From positions 1 to 6,578 of the forward strand of contig JAKONL010000588.1 of NCBI GenBank assembly GCA_022701965.1: DNA of 6,578 nucleotides, written 5' to 3'. Source of the DNA: Burkholderiaceae bacterium (GTDB lineage: Bacteria; Pseudomonadota; Gammaproteobacteria; Burkholderiales; Burkholderiaceae). Below the pieces are notes generated by a model that saw only the letters and a list, made by a program, of their open reading frames with translations, was not told the origin of the DNA and searched no databases. Below, piece by piece: positions 1 to 6,578 of this stretch; the stretch's first letter is position 1; every line of letters begins with the position of its first letter. The translations under genes and the position numbers were made by a program.

Positions 1-1513
1 GCGCCCGCGCAAGCCCAAGCCGGCAACCGGGACCGAGACTTCCGAACCGACGGCCGTGGTCGCGACCGACGACTCGGCCGTCGAGTCGCCGCCACCGACG
101 CCGGTGCCGGCGATGGCGTCGGACATCGCAGACACCCGAACCGACGACCGCCCCGGCGGAAATGCGGCAGACGGCGCGGATTTCGACGAGCAAGAGGACG
201 AAGACGATGGCGATGACGAGGAGGACGATCTCGATCGCGCCCGCCGCGCCGCTGACCGTGCGCAGCGCAATGCGCCGCCGACGCAGCCGATCCGGTTCGC
301 CGACGTCATCTCCGGCCAGTTCGACGCCGACGAGGAGAGTCCGGAAGTGCCGGCGCTCAAGCGCGTGCTGCTGCCGGAGGCCGATTCGCCCAAGCTGCAC
401 AAGGTGCTGGCCCAGGCCGGACTGGGTTCGCGGCTGGAGATGGAGGCGCTGATCCTGCAGGGCCGCATTTCGGTCAACAGCGAGCCGGCCCACATCGGCC
501 AGCGCATCCAGTACGGCGACCAGGTCAAGATCAACGGCAAGCCGATCCGCTACCGGATCGCGCCGCCGCCGCCGCGGGTCATCGCCTACCACAAGCCGAC
601 CGGCGAGGTGGTCACGCACGACGACCCGCAGAACCGCCCGACCGTGTTCCGCAAGCTGCCGCGCCTGCAACAGGGCAAATGGCAGTCCGTCGGCCGGCTC
701 GACCTGAATACCGAGGGCCTGCTGCTCTTCACGAGCTCAGGCGAACTGGCCAACCAGCTGATGCATCCGCGCTTCGGGCTGGAGCGCGAGTACGCGGTGC
801 GCGTGCTGGGTGCCGTCAGCGCCGAGGAGAAGAAGAAACTGCTCGAGGGCGTGCGTCTGGACGACGGCATGGCCCAGTTTGGCACCATCGAGGAGGGCGG
901 CGGCGAGGGTTCGAACCACTGGTATCGCGTGACGATCTCCGAGGGACGCAACCGCGAGGTGCGTCGCCTGTTCGAATCGGTCGGTCATGCGGTCAGCCGG
1001 CTGATCCGCATCCGCTACGGTGCGATGGTGCTGCCGCGCGGCTTGAAGCGCGGCGCCTGGATGGAACTCGACGAACGCGACATCGGTGCGCTGTTCCGTG
1101 CGGCCGACGGCGGCGCTGGGAGCACCGGCGCCGAACGCGGCGCGCGCACGGGCGGGCCCCGCGGTGCGAATCCGCAGGGTCGCAACGGCGGCGGCAACAC
1201 CCGCGGCGATCGCAACGACCGCAACGGCCCGAACAGGAAGCGTGGCGGGCCGCGCGACGACGGTCGTGCCAACGTGCGCGGCGGCCCGGCGCCAGGCGGT
1301 GGCCGCGGTGCGGGCGGCCAGGGCGCCGGATCGCGCAATCCGAATCCTCCGCAGGGAGGAGCATCCGGCCAGCCCGACCCGATGAAGACCTCGCTCGGCT
1401 ATATCGGCGCCGACAGCTTCTCCCGCCAGCGCAAGGAACAGCGGCAGGCGCCCCAGCGGCGCAGCGGCGGCTTCGGCGGCCCGGCCGGCGGCAAGCGACG
1501 CAGCGGGCGCTGA
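1..1513 (+). CDS. rluB: 23S rRNA pseudouridine synthase RluB (5' partial)
   Basis: RluB-type enzymes convert one uridine in helix 80 of 23S rRNA (U2605 in E. coli) to pseudouridine during large-subunit maturation. The frame is open from the window edge (first full codon at 2). The GTG at 56 is probably internal, because the upstream codons continue the same Lys/Pro/Thr-rich composition. In order: a disordered N-terminal region with a very acidic run (nt 179-235); an S4 RNA-binding domain (about nt 386-550, containing LHKVLAQAG); the catalytic domain (about nt 575-1095), with GRLDLNTEG holding the catalytic Asp at nt 701-703 and the later [10 protein letters not shown] motif; and a roughly 138-residue Gly/Arg/Asn-rich tail ending KRRSGR. 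The core matches the RsuA/RluB/RluE/RluF family, and the position just before ndk favours RluB over its paralogues. The long tails resemble those I recall from Burkholderiales RluB. The exact target base is inferred from the family. Confidence 0.93.
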   Translation, partial: RPRKPKPATGTETSEPTAVVATDDSAVESPPPTPVPAMASDIADTRTDDRPGGNAADGADFDEQEDEDDGDDEEDDLDRARRAADRAQRNAPPTQPIRFADVISGQFDADEESPEVPALKRVLLPEADSPKLHKVLAQAGLGSRLEMEALILQGRISVNSEPAHIGQRIQYGDQVKINGKPIRYRIAPPPPRVIAYHKPTGEVVTHDDPQNRPTVFRKLPRLQQGKWQSVGRLDLNTEGLLLFTSSGELANQLMHPRFGLEREYAVRVLGAVSAEEKKKLLEGVRLDDGMAQFGTIEEGGGEGSNHWYRVTISEGRNREVRRLFESVGHAVSRLIRIRYGAMVLPRGLKRGAWMELDERDIGALFRAADGGAGSTGAERGARTGGPRGANPQGRNGGGNTRGDRNDRNGPNRKRGGPRDDGRANVRGGPAPGGGRGAGGQGAGSRNPNPPQGGASGQPDPMKTSLGYIGADSFSRQRKEQRQAPQRRSGGFGGPAGGKRRSGR

Positions 1514-1526
1514 CATCGAAGGCGGT

Positions 1527-1532
1527 TAAAAT
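1527..1532 (+). promoter_or_regulatory. Candidate -10 box of an ndk promoter
   Basis: TAAAAT matches five of six bases of the sigma-70 -10 consensus and lies in the only gap large enough to hold a promoter before ndk. No good -35 element sits 16-18 bases upstream. The nearest look-alike, CTGACA at 1510-1515, is only 11 bases away, and there is no TGn extension. If used, transcription would begin near 1538-1540. This is a weak call based on one short A/T-rich box in a G/C-rich region. Confidence 0.3.
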
Positions 1533-1536
1533 CATC

Positions 1537-1595
1537 GGCTTTGCCGAAGCCCCGCGCCCCGGCCGGCCATCGCCGGCAGGAACCGGAAGACCGGT
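1537..1595 (+). promoter_or_regulatory. Three tandem hairpins in the rluB-ndk gap
   Basis: Three perfect inverted repeats follow one another: GGCTT/AAGCC with loop TGCCG (1537-1551), GCCGGC/GCCGGC with loop CATC (1562-1577) and ACCGG/CCGGT with loop AAGA (1582-1595). None is followed by a run of T, so this does not read as an intrinsic terminator for rluB. It could be structured leader RNA for ndk, a processing site between the two genes, or a chance product of high G+C content. The pairing is seen directly; any role is inference. Confidence 0.35.
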
Positions 1596-1620
1596 GGAAA
1601 TCTCTCAAAATCAACTGCTC

Positions 1621-1626
1621 AGGAAG
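1621..1626 (+). promoter_or_regulatory. Ribosome binding site of ndk
   Basis: AGGAAG ends eight bases before the ATG at 1635, a near-consensus Shine-Dalgarno at good spacing. It fixes the ndk start, which also matches the usual family N-terminus. Confidence 0.75.
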
Positions 1627-1634
1627 CACCCGCA

Positions 1635-2060
1635 ATGGCCATCGAACGTACCCTCTCCATCATCAAGCCCGACGCCGTCGCCAAGAATGTCATCGGCAAG
1701 ATCGTTTCCCGCTTCGAAGACGCCGGCCTCAAGATCGTCGCGGCCAAGCTGGTCCAGCTCTCGCGCGCCGAAGCCGAACAGTTCTACGCCGTGCACAGCG
1801 CGCGTCCGTTCTTCAAGGACCTGGTGGAATTCATGATCTCCGGCCCGGTGTTCGTCCAGGTCATCGAAGGCGAGGGCGCCATCGCCAAGAACCGCGACCT
1901 GATGGGTGCGACCGATCCGAAGAAGGCCGACGCCGGCACCATCCGCGCCGACTTCGCCGACAGCATCGACGCCAACGCCGTGCACGGCTCCGACGCTCCC
2001 GAGACCGCGGCCAACGAGATCGCCTTCTTCTTCGCCGGCCTCAACGTCTACGCACGCTGA
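1635..2060 (+). CDS. ndk: Nucleoside diphosphate kinase
   Basis: This cytoplasmic enzyme moves the gamma phosphate from a nucleoside triphosphate (usually ATP) to other NDPs and dNDPs through a phosphohistidine intermediate, balancing the pools used for RNA and DNA synthesis. The 141-residue length is typical of bacterial Ndk. The N-terminus [12 protein letters not shown] carries the conserved Lys11. Arg104 lies in GTIRADF, and the active-site motif NAVHGSD puts the phosphorylated His at 117, the same number as in E. coli. All expected catalytic residues are present and the protein looks intact. It is preceded by a 121-base gap with possible regulatory elements and followed 20 bases later by rlmN, so it is probably the first gene of the downstream transcription unit. 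Confidence 0.98.
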   Translation: MAIERTLSIIKPDAVAKNVIGKIVSRFEDAGLKIVAAKLVQLSRAEAEQFYAVHSARPFFKDLVEFMISGPVFVQVIEGEGAIAKNRDLMGATDPKKADAGTIRADFADSIDANAVHGSDAPETAANEIAFFFAGLNVYAR

Positions 2061-2080
2061 GGATTCACCCAGCCCACGCA

Positions 2081-3253
2081 ATGACGACCACCGCCAACCT
2101 GCTCGAGTTCGACCTGGAGGGTTTGGCCGCGTTCTGCGAACGGCTGGGCGAGAAGCGCTTCCGGGCGACACAACTCTTCCGCTGGATCCACCAGCGAGGC
2201 GCGAGCGACTTCACGCAGATGACCGATCTGGCGAAGTCCCTGCGCGAGAAGCTGGCGACCACGGCGCGCATCGAGGCGCTGCCGGTCACCACGCAACACG
2301 AATCCAAGGACGGCACGATCAAGTGGCTGTTCGATGTCGGCGACGGCAATGCCGTCGAAGCCGTATTCATTCCCGAGGACGATCGCGGCACGTTGTGCGT
2401 GTCCTCGCAGGCCGGCTGTGCGGTCGGTTGCCGTTTCTGCTCCACGGGGCACCAGGGCTTCAGCCGCAACTTGACGACCGGCGAGATCGTCGCGCAGCTC
2501 TGGTTCGCCGAGCATTTCCTGCGAAAACATCTGAAGCGCACCGAGCGCGTCATCTCCAATGTCGTGATGATGGGCATGGGCGAGCCGCTGCAGAACTACA
2601 ACGCGCTGGTCCCGGCGTTGCGCACGATGCTCGACGACAACGCCTACGGGCTGTCGCGCCGTCGCGTGACGGTCTCGACTTCCGGCGTGGTGCCGATGAT
2701 CGACCGGCTGGGCAACGACTGCCCGGTCGCGCTGGCGGTTTCGCTGCATGCGCCCAACGATGCGTTGCGCGACGATCTGGTGCCGCTGAACCGCAAGTAC
2801 CCGATCGTCGAACTGCTCGAAGCTTGCAAGCGGTACCTCGACCATGCGCCGCGCGACTTCATCACCTTCGAATACTGCATGCTCGACGGCGTCAACGACC
2901 AGGCCGAGCACGCGAGACAGCTGGTCGAACTGGTCCGCGCGCAGGGCGTGTCGTGCAAGTTCAACCTGATTCCGTTCAACCCGTTTCCGGCTTCCGGCCT
3001 GCTGCGCTCGCCGCAGCCTCAGGTGCTGGCCTTCGCGAAGATCCTGAGCGAGGCGGGCCTGGTGACGACCGTGCGCAAGACGCGGGGCGACGACATCGAC
3101 GCGGCCTGCGGCCAGCTCGCCGGCGACGTCAAGGACCGCACCCGTGCTGCCGAGCGCATGGCCGAGCGCCGCGTGCCGCGTCGCACCGTGGTGCTGCATC
3201 CGGTCCATGCCACCGCCCCGGTGAGCGAATCCGTGCGTCCGCAGGAGCACTGA
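2081..3253 (+). CDS. rlmN: Dual-specificity RNA methyltransferase RlmN (radical SAM)
   Basis: RlmN methylates C2 of adenosine in 23S rRNA (A2503 in E. coli) and in tRNA position 37, using radical S-adenosylmethionine chemistry with a methyl-cysteine intermediate. The 390-residue product has the CxxxCxxC [4Fe-4S] motif at Cys113, Cys117 and Cys120, the SAM-binding GMGEPL at 165-170, the methyl-carrying Cys343 in DIDAACGQL, and Cys106, which corresponds to E. coli Cys118. The spacings between these cysteines equal those I recall for E. coli (Cys118, 125, 129, 132, 355), so the enzyme should be active. The frame stays open upstream into ndk, but ATG 2081 is chosen because [15 protein letters not shown] is a normal RlmN start and begins after the ndk stop. 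The nearest purine-rich site, GAGGA at 2058-2062 over the ndk stop, is rather far upstream (18 bases), which may mean modest initiation or coupling to ndk. The last 25 or so residues are family-variable. Confidence 0.97.
   Translation: MTTTANLLEFDLEGLAAFCERLGEKRFRATQLFRWIHQRGASDFTQMTDLAKSLREKLATTARIEALPVTTQHESKDGTIKWLFDVGDGNAVEAVFIPEDDRGTLCVSSQAGCAVGCRFCSTGHQGFSRNLTTGEIVAQLWFAEHFLRKHLKRTERVISNVVMMGMGEPLQNYNALVPALRTMLDDNAYGLSRRRVTVSTSGVVPMIDRLGNDCPVALAVSLHAPNDALRDDLVPLNRKYPIVELLEACKRYLDHAPRDFITFEYCMLDGVNDQAEHARQLVELVRAQGVSCKFNLIPFNPFPASGLLRSPQPQVLAFAKILSEAGLVTTVRKTRGDDIDAACGQLAGDVKDRTRAAERMAERRVPRRTVVLHPVHATAPVSESVRPQEH
3243..3247 (+). promoter_or_regulatory. Ribosome binding site of pilW inside rlmN
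   Basis: AGGAG lies within the last codons of rlmN, ten bases before the ATG at 3258. A second purine patch, GAGG at 3252-3255, overlaps the rlmN stop but is too close to the start to be the main site. This supports the pilW start and coupling to rlmN. Confidence 0.6.
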
Positions 3254-3257
3254 GGCG

Positions 3258-4094
3258 ATGCGGCCGTTCGATCTCGCTTCGGTGGCGGGGGTGCTCGTGC
3301 TGGTGCTCGGTCTCGCCGGCTGCGCGAACCAGGGCGCGTCGCCGGCACGCACCGCCGCGGGGGGGAGCACCGTCGCGACGGGAAGCGGCAGTGACATCGT
3401 CACGGCTTCGGACGAGCCGGCCTTGCGCAAGCGTGCGCGCCTGCGCCTGGAACTGTCGATCGGCTACTTCGAGGCCGGCCAGGCGGAGGTGGCGCTCGAC
3501 GAGGTCAAGCAGTCGCTCGCGATCGATCCGACCTACGCCGATGCGTACAACCTGCGCGGTCTCATCTACATGCGGCTCGACGACCCCGGGCTCGCCGAGG
3601 ACAGTTTCAGGCGTGCTATTGCCATCAACCCGCGCGAACCAAATACGCTGCACAACTACGGCTGGCTGCTCTGCCAGCAGAACCGTTTCGCCGACGCGAG
3701 CCAGCAGTTCGGCCTCGCGCTCGCCGTGCCCAGCTACCTCGATCGGCCCAAGACCCTGATGACGCAGGGCCTGTGCCACATCCGCGCCGGGAACCGCGTC
3801 GAGGCGGAACGGGTTCTGATGCAGGCCTACGAGCTCGATGCCGCCAACGCGGTCGTCGGCTTCAACCTCGCCCAGCTGCTGGTCCAGCGCGGCGAATGGT
3901 CGCGGGCGCAGTTCTACGTGCGCCGGGTCAACAACAGTCCTGCGGCCAATGCCGAGACGCTGTGGCTCGGCGTGAGGATCGAGCGCAAGCTCAACAATCG
4001 CGAGGCCATGATGCAGCTCGCGGGTCAGCTGCAGCGCCGCTTCCCGCAGTCGCGCGAAGCACTCGCCTATGAACGCGGAACTTTCGATGACTGA
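3258..4094 (+). CDS. pilW: Type IV pilus pilotin, TPR lipoprotein PilW/PilF
   Basis: Proteins of this family (PilF in Pseudomonas, PilW in Neisseria and most betaproteobacterial annotation) are outer-membrane lipoproteins that place and stabilise the PilQ secretin, through which type IV pili leave the cell. The N-terminus is a lipoprotein signal: a short charged start, a hydrophobic run at 7-20 and lipobox LAGC, with Cys22 to be acylated. The next residue is Ala, not the inner-membrane retention Asp. After a flexible Ser/Gly/Thr segment (23-52) come five or six TPR helix pairs over about 57-262, clear in RLRLELSIGYFEAGQ, ADAYNLRGLIYMRL and NTLHNYGWLLCQQ. The 278 residues suit the family. It starts 4 bases after the rlmN stop and its end overlaps rodZ. 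No other pilus genes are in view, as is usual for this locus. TPR proteins are easy to mislabel, but the lipobox, length and position between rlmN and rodZ make the call strong. Confidence 0.9.
   Translation: MRPFDLASVAGVLVLVLGLAGCANQGASPARTAAGGSTVATGSGSDIVTASDEPALRKRARLRLELSIGYFEAGQAEVALDEVKQSLAIDPTYADAYNLRGLIYMRLDDPGLAEDSFRRAIAINPREPNTLHNYGWLLCQQNRFADASQQFGLALAVPSYLDRPKTLMTQGLCHIRAGNRVEAERVLMQAYELDAANAVVGFNLAQLLVQRGEWSRAQFYVRRVNNSPAANAETLWLGVRIERKLNNREAMMQLAGQLQRRFPQSREALAYERGTFDD
4077..4080 (+). promoter_or_regulatory. Weak ribosome binding site deciding the rodZ start
   Basis: GGAA ends six bases before the ATG at 4087. The earlier in-frame ATG at 4069 has no comparable site at useful spacing, so the later start is preferred. 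Both starts lie inside the end of pilW, so ribosomes finishing pilW could also re-initiate here. Confidence 0.4.
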
Positions 4095-4986
4095 ACGGGC
4101 AAGCGAATTCGGCAATTCGACCGCTGCGGCGCTGGCTGCCGCAGACGGCAACAACCTCACGGCCGGCGGGATGCTGCGCCAGGCGCGGGAGTCTCACGGG
4201 CTGCACATCGACGTGGTGGCCGCCGCCATGAAGGTGCCGACCAAGAAGCTCCAGGCGCTCGAGGACGACGACATCGACGCGTTGCCCGATCCGGTTTTCG
4301 CACGTGCTCTCGCGGCGAGCATCTGCCGTGCGCTGCGGGTCGATCCGGCACCGGTGCTAGCCAAGCTGCCCGGCGCGTTGCGTCCTGGCCTGGCCGATGC
4401 CGATCGCACCATCAGCAGCAGCTTCCGGTCCGGTGCGCCCCGCTCGGGACGCGGAGGCGGTCTCCCGTCGCGGGCCGTGCTCGTCGTCGTCGCCGTGCTG
4501 CTCGTGGCGGCGGCGCTGATCTTCTGGCTGCCGCAGGGCGTCTTCGGCCGCCTGAGTTCGTCCCTGTCGGGCGACACGGCGGCCGGTACGTCCGCGAGCG
4601 CCGGCGCCTCCGAGCCCGTGGCCGTCGCCCCCGCGGGTACGGTGCTCGAATCCGTGACGGCGATGGCGCCACCGGCGCCTGCCGCGCCGGCCGAACCGGT
4701 CGTTCCCGTCGCCGCCGAAACGCTGTCGACGCAGCCCGCCCCGGACGATGTGCTCGTCTTCACCTCGCGGGCCGAATCCTGGATCACGGTCAACGAAGCC
4801 GGTGGCAAGCAGCTGCTTCGACGGACCCTGAAGGCCGGGGAGACGGTCGCCGTGTCGGGCAAGTTGCCGATGTCGGTGGTCGTGGGCCGGGCTTCGGGCA
4901 TCGATGTGAAGGTCCGGGGCAAATCCTTCGACCTCGCGCCGGTCACCGGTTCGGGCGGCGTCGCGCGATTCGAGGTGAAACCATGA
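4087..4986 (+). CDS. rodZ: Cytoskeleton protein RodZ
   Basis: RodZ is a bitopic inner-membrane protein that ties MreB filaments to the periplasmic cell-wall elongation machinery and so sets rod shape. With the start at 4087 the product has 299 residues. It has a cytoplasmic helix-turn-helix domain of the RodZ type (about 25-95: [13 protein letters not shown], then [19 protein letters not shown]), a basic Ser/Gly/Arg juxtamembrane stretch, one transmembrane helix (about 130-148, [19 protein letters not shown]), an Ala/Pro/Val-rich periplasmic linker (about 149-219) and a C-terminal DUF4115 beta domain (about 221-298) ending FEVKP. This is the full family layout. An alternative start at 4069 adds six residues and lengthens the overlap with pilW from 8 to 26 bases; I prefer 4087 for its GGAA site and ATGACTGA junction. 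The 3' end overlaps ispG by 4 bases. In this family the helix-turn-helix domain binds MreB, so a role as transcription factor is less likely. Confidence 0.92.
   Translation: MTERASEFGNSTAAALAAADGNNLTAGGMLRQARESHGLHIDVVAAAMKVPTKKLQALEDDDIDALPDPVFARALAASICRALRVDPAPVLAKLPGALRPGLADADRTISSSFRSGAPRSGRGGGLPSRAVLVVVAVLLVAAALIFWLPQGVFGRLSSSLSGDTAAGTSASAGASEPVAVAPAGTVLESVTAMAPPAPAAPAEPVVPVAAETLSTQPAPDDVLVFTSRAESWITVNEAGGKQLLRRTLKAGETVAVSGKLPMSVVVGRASGIDVKVRGKSFDLAPVTGSGGVARFEVKP
4972..4978 (+). promoter_or_regulatory. Ribosome binding site of ispG inside rodZ
   Basis: GAGGTGA, in the last codons of rodZ, lies four bases before the ATG at 4983. It supports the ispG start, which shares the ATGA stop-start junction with rodZ. 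Confidence 0.6.
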
Positions 4987-6278
4987 ATATTCCGGACCCA
5001 TCGTCGATCGACGAAGGCCACGCGATCGAGCCTTCGGTGCCGGGCGCGCGACGCTCGCGCCAGGCCAGCGTGACGTGGGGCCCGCGCGTGGTGACCGTCG
5101 GCGGCGACGCACCGGTGCGGGTGCAGTCGATGACCAACACCGACACGGTCGACGCCATCGGGACCGCGATCCAGGTCAAGGAGCTGGCGATCGCCGGTTC
5201 GGAGATGGTCCGCATCACCGTCAACACGCCCGAGGCCGCGGCGCAGGTTCCCTACATCCGCGACCAGCTCGACCGGATGGGCATCGACGTGCCGCTGATC
5301 GGCGACTTCCACTACAACGGCCACCGGCTGCTGACCGACTATCCGGCCTGCGCCGAGGCGCTGAGCAAGTACCGCATCAACCCCGGCAACGTCGGCAAGG
5401 GCGACAAGAAGGACCGCCAGTTCGGCCAGATGATCGAGGCCGCCGTGCGCTGGAAGAAGACGGTGCGCATCGGCGTCAACTGGGGCAGCCTCGACCAGGA
5501 TCTGCTCGCGCACCTCATGGACGTCAACAGCCGCCGCGCCCGGCCCTGGGGCGCCAAGTCGGTGATGTACGAGGCGCTGATCAGCTCGGCGATCGATTCG
5601 GCGAAGCTGGCCGAGTCGATGGGCCTGGACGGCAACCAGATCATTCTCAGCTGCAAGGTCAGCGGCGTGCAGGACCTGATCTCGGTCTACCGCGAACTCG
5701 CGAAACGCTGCGACTACGCGCTGCATCTTGGCCTGACCGAAGCGGGCATGGGGACCAAGGGCACCGTGGCATCGGCGGCGGCGCTTTCGGTCCTGCTGCA
5801 GGAGGGCATCGGCGACACCATCCGCGTATCGCTCACGCCGCAGCCGGGGGAGGCGCGCACGCAGGAAGTGGTCATTGCCAACGAGATCCTGCAGGCGCTC
5901 GGCCTGCGCGTCTTCGTGCCCAGCGTCACGGCCTGCCCCGGTTGCGGGCGCACGACGAGCACCACGTTCCAGGAGCTCGCCAAGACCATCGACGACTATC
6001 TGCGCGACCAGATGCCGGTCTGGCGCAAGAAGTATCCGGGCGTCGAGCACCTGAAGGTCGCGGTGATGGGGTGCATCGTCAACGGCCCGGGCGAAAGCAA
6101 GCATGCCGACATCGGCATCAGCCTCCCGGGAACCGGCGAAGCGCCCGCCGCGCCGGTCTTCATCGACGGCGAGAAGGCCCTGACCCTGCGCGGCGACAAC
6201 ATCGCCGCCGAATTCCACCAGCTGGTCGAGACGTACATCGAAAAGCGTTTCGGCCATGCGGCCCCGGCCGTCGTCTGA
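4983..6278 (+). CDS. ispG: 4-hydroxy-3-methylbut-2-en-1-yl diphosphate synthase IspG (GcpE)
   Basis: IspG catalyses the next-to-last step of the MEP pathway: reductive ring opening of methylerythritol cyclodiphosphate to HMBPP by a [4Fe-4S] cluster fed by flavodoxin or ferredoxin. The isoprenoids made serve quinones and the undecaprenyl carrier. The 431-residue protein has the N-terminal TIM-barrel part ([11 protein letters not shown] at 46-56, [12 protein letters not shown] at 106-117, INPGNVG at 132-138) and the C-terminal cluster domain. The cluster ligands are Cys318 and Cys321 in ACPGCGR, Cys364 in [10 protein letters not shown] and Glu371. It is longer than E. coli IspG (372 residues) because of an extended N-terminus and inserts, including about 11 extra residues between the second and third cysteines. 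I take this to be the normal betaproteobacterial form. It starts within the rodZ stop (ATGA), pointing to coupled translation, and hisS follows after 39 bases. Confidence 0.97.
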   Translation: MNIPDPSSIDEGHAIEPSVPGARRSRQASVTWGPRVVTVGGDAPVRVQSMTNTDTVDAIGTAIQVKELAIAGSEMVRITVNTPEAAAQVPYIRDQLDRMGIDVPLIGDFHYNGHRLLTDYPACAEALSKYRINPGNVGKGDKKDRQFGQMIEAAVRWKKTVRIGVNWGSLDQDLLAHLMDVNSRRARPWGAKSVMYEALISSAIDSAKLAESMGLDGNQIILSCKVSGVQDLISVYRELAKRCDYALHLGLTEAGMGTKGTVASAAALSVLLQEGIGDTIRVSLTPQPGEARTQEVVIANEILQALGLRVFVPSVTACPGCGRTTSTTFQELAKTIDDYLRDQMPVWRKKYPGVEHLKVAVMGCIVNGPGESKHADIGISLPGTGEAPAAPVFIDGEKALTLRGDNIAAEFHQLVETYIEKRFGHAAPAVV

Positions 6279-6317
6279 CGCGCTCTCGACTCCCTCTTTC
6301 CCCGATCCCTGGAAGCC
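6279..6317 (+). other. C-rich, G-poor spacer between ispG and hisS
   Basis: This 39-base spacer is mostly pyrimidine, with C far more common than G across 6279-6310. I see no hairpin, no T run and no convincing promoter in it. GGAAG at 6311-6315 is the likely hisS ribosome binding site, though only two bases separate it from the ATG. Confidence 0.5.
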
Positions 6318-6578
6318 ATGGCTGAGAAAATCAGTGCCGTCAAAGGCATGAACGACATATTGCCGGTCGAATCGGCACGCTGGGAGTGGCTCGAGGCCAT
6401 CGTGCGCGACTTGATGGCACGCTACGCCTACCGCAACGTCCGCACCCCGATCCTGGAGCACACGGCGCTGTTCGTGCGCGGCATCGGCGAGGTGACCGAC
6501 ATCGTCGAGAAGGAGATGTACGCCTTCGAGGACCGCTCCGACAAGCACGGGCAGGCCGAGCACCTGGCCATGCGTCCC
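6318..6578 (+). CDS. hisS: Histidyl-tRNA synthetase (3' truncated by the window)
   Basis: HisRS is a class II aminoacyl-tRNA synthetase that charges tRNA-His in the cytoplasm; the family is normally about 420-440 residues. Only the first 87 codons are present, running to the last base of the window with no stop. The visible part, beginning [16 protein letters not shown], aligns by eye with the N-terminus of bacterial HisRS: the KGMNDILP segment at 9-16, the motif 1 region at about 39-56 ([18 protein letters not shown]), and [17 protein letters not shown] at 57-73. The fragment ends in LAMRP at 83-87, where the conserved substrate-site Arg-Pro is expected. The motif 2 and 3 catalytic residues lie outside the window. 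The paralogue HisZ is less likely, because the match to true HisRS in this first stretch is close and the ispG-hisS order is conserved. The start is supported by the family N-terminus more than by the tightly spaced GGAAG. Confidence 0.95.
   Translation, partial: MAEKISAVKGMNDILPVESARWEWLEAIVRDLMARYAYRNVRTPILEHTALFVRGIGEVTDIVEKEMYAFEDRSDKHGQAEHLAMRP

Noticed and set aside
56..58. GTG as the true start of rluB
   Set aside because: The frame stays open to the window edge with similar disordered composition (Lys, Pro, Thr, Glu), and no ribosome binding site precedes this codon.
1140..1340. A tandem DNA repeat in the rluB tail
   Set aside because: The protein is low in complexity, but I find no regular repeat unit at the nucleotide level; the codons for Gly and Arg vary.
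1510..1532. A complete sigma-70 promoter from CTGACA and TAAAAT
   Set aside because: The two boxes are only 11 bases apart, far from the 16-18 needed, so only the -10 box is kept, as a weak candidate.
1562..1595. A Rho-independent terminator for rluB
   Set aside because: The hairpins are perfect but no U tract follows; the downstream sequence is GGAAATCTC.
679..1836. A 385-codon plus-strand frame overlapping rluB and ndk
   Set aside because: It is an Arg-rich out-of-frame reading of the rluB catalytic and tail regions, with no family resemblance.
1541..2080. A possible long N-terminal extension of RlmN
   Set aside because: The frame is open here only because it reads ndk in another frame. 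The translation is Arg-rich noise, and the normal RlmN N-terminus begins at 2081.
2048..3430. A 460-codon minus-strand frame opposite rlmN
   Set aside because: It is an antisense shadow of rlmN, Arg/Gln/Val-rich, with no domain and no ribosome binding site context of its own.
1906..3759. A 617-codon plus-strand frame crossing ndk, rlmN and pilW
   Set aside because: It is a shifted-frame shadow: Arg/Ala/Pro-rich, lacks any motif, and overlaps three intact genes.
4194..6563. A 789-codon open frame on the minus strand opposite rodZ, ispG and hisS
   Set aside because: Its translation is a low-information mix of Arg, Ala, Asp, Val and His with no recognisable domain, and it spans three well-identified genes on the other strand. 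In G/C-rich DNA with G/C third positions, stop codons are rare in such antisense frames.

Overview
The window looks like an ordinary stretch of housekeeping chromosome from a G+C-rich betaproteobacterium, most likely of the order Burkholderiales. The order rluB, ndk, rlmN, pilW (pilF), rodZ, ispG, hisS, all on the + strand, is the conserved arrangement I know from that group. Supporting signs are the long low-complexity tails on RluB, the TPR pilotin between rlmN and rodZ, and the long (431-residue) form of IspG. The base composition is strongly G/C-rich, with third codon positions mostly G or C. This is why long spurious open frames appear on both strands. I cannot name a genus.

Layout. Positions 1-1513 carry the 3' part of rluB (23S rRNA pseudouridine synthase); its start lies upstream of the window. 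Positions 1514-1634 are the only sizeable non-coding gap. It holds a weak -10-like box, three small perfect hairpins in a row and the ndk ribosome binding site. Then follow ndk (1635-2060, nucleoside diphosphate kinase), rlmN (2081-3253, radical-SAM methyltransferase for 23S rRNA and tRNA), pilW (3258-4094, outer-membrane TPR lipoprotein for type IV pili), rodZ (4087-4986, cell-shape protein linking MreB to the membrane) and ispG (4983-6278, Fe-S enzyme of the MEP isoprenoid pathway). The last 261 bases are the first 87 codons of hisS (histidyl-tRNA synthetase), cut by the window edge.

How the genes fit together. From ndk to ispG the genes are 20 nt apart, 4 nt apart, or overlap by 8 and 4 nt, so they look like one transcription unit with translational coupling from rlmN through ispG. 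The products serve translation (RluB, RlmN, HisRS), nucleotide supply (Ndk), envelope and surface structure (PilW, RodZ) and isoprenoid precursors for quinones and the undecaprenyl carrier (IspG). RodZ and IspG both bear on peptidoglycan synthesis, one through the MreB elongation machinery and the other through lipid-carrier supply. The grouping as a whole is a conserved growth-related cluster, not a dedicated pathway.

I found no mobile element, CRISPR array, RNA gene or broken gene, and nothing I would call a new system. The items most worth a second look are the oppositely charged disordered ends of RluB with a compact motif near its C-terminus, and the hairpin-rich leader of ndk.
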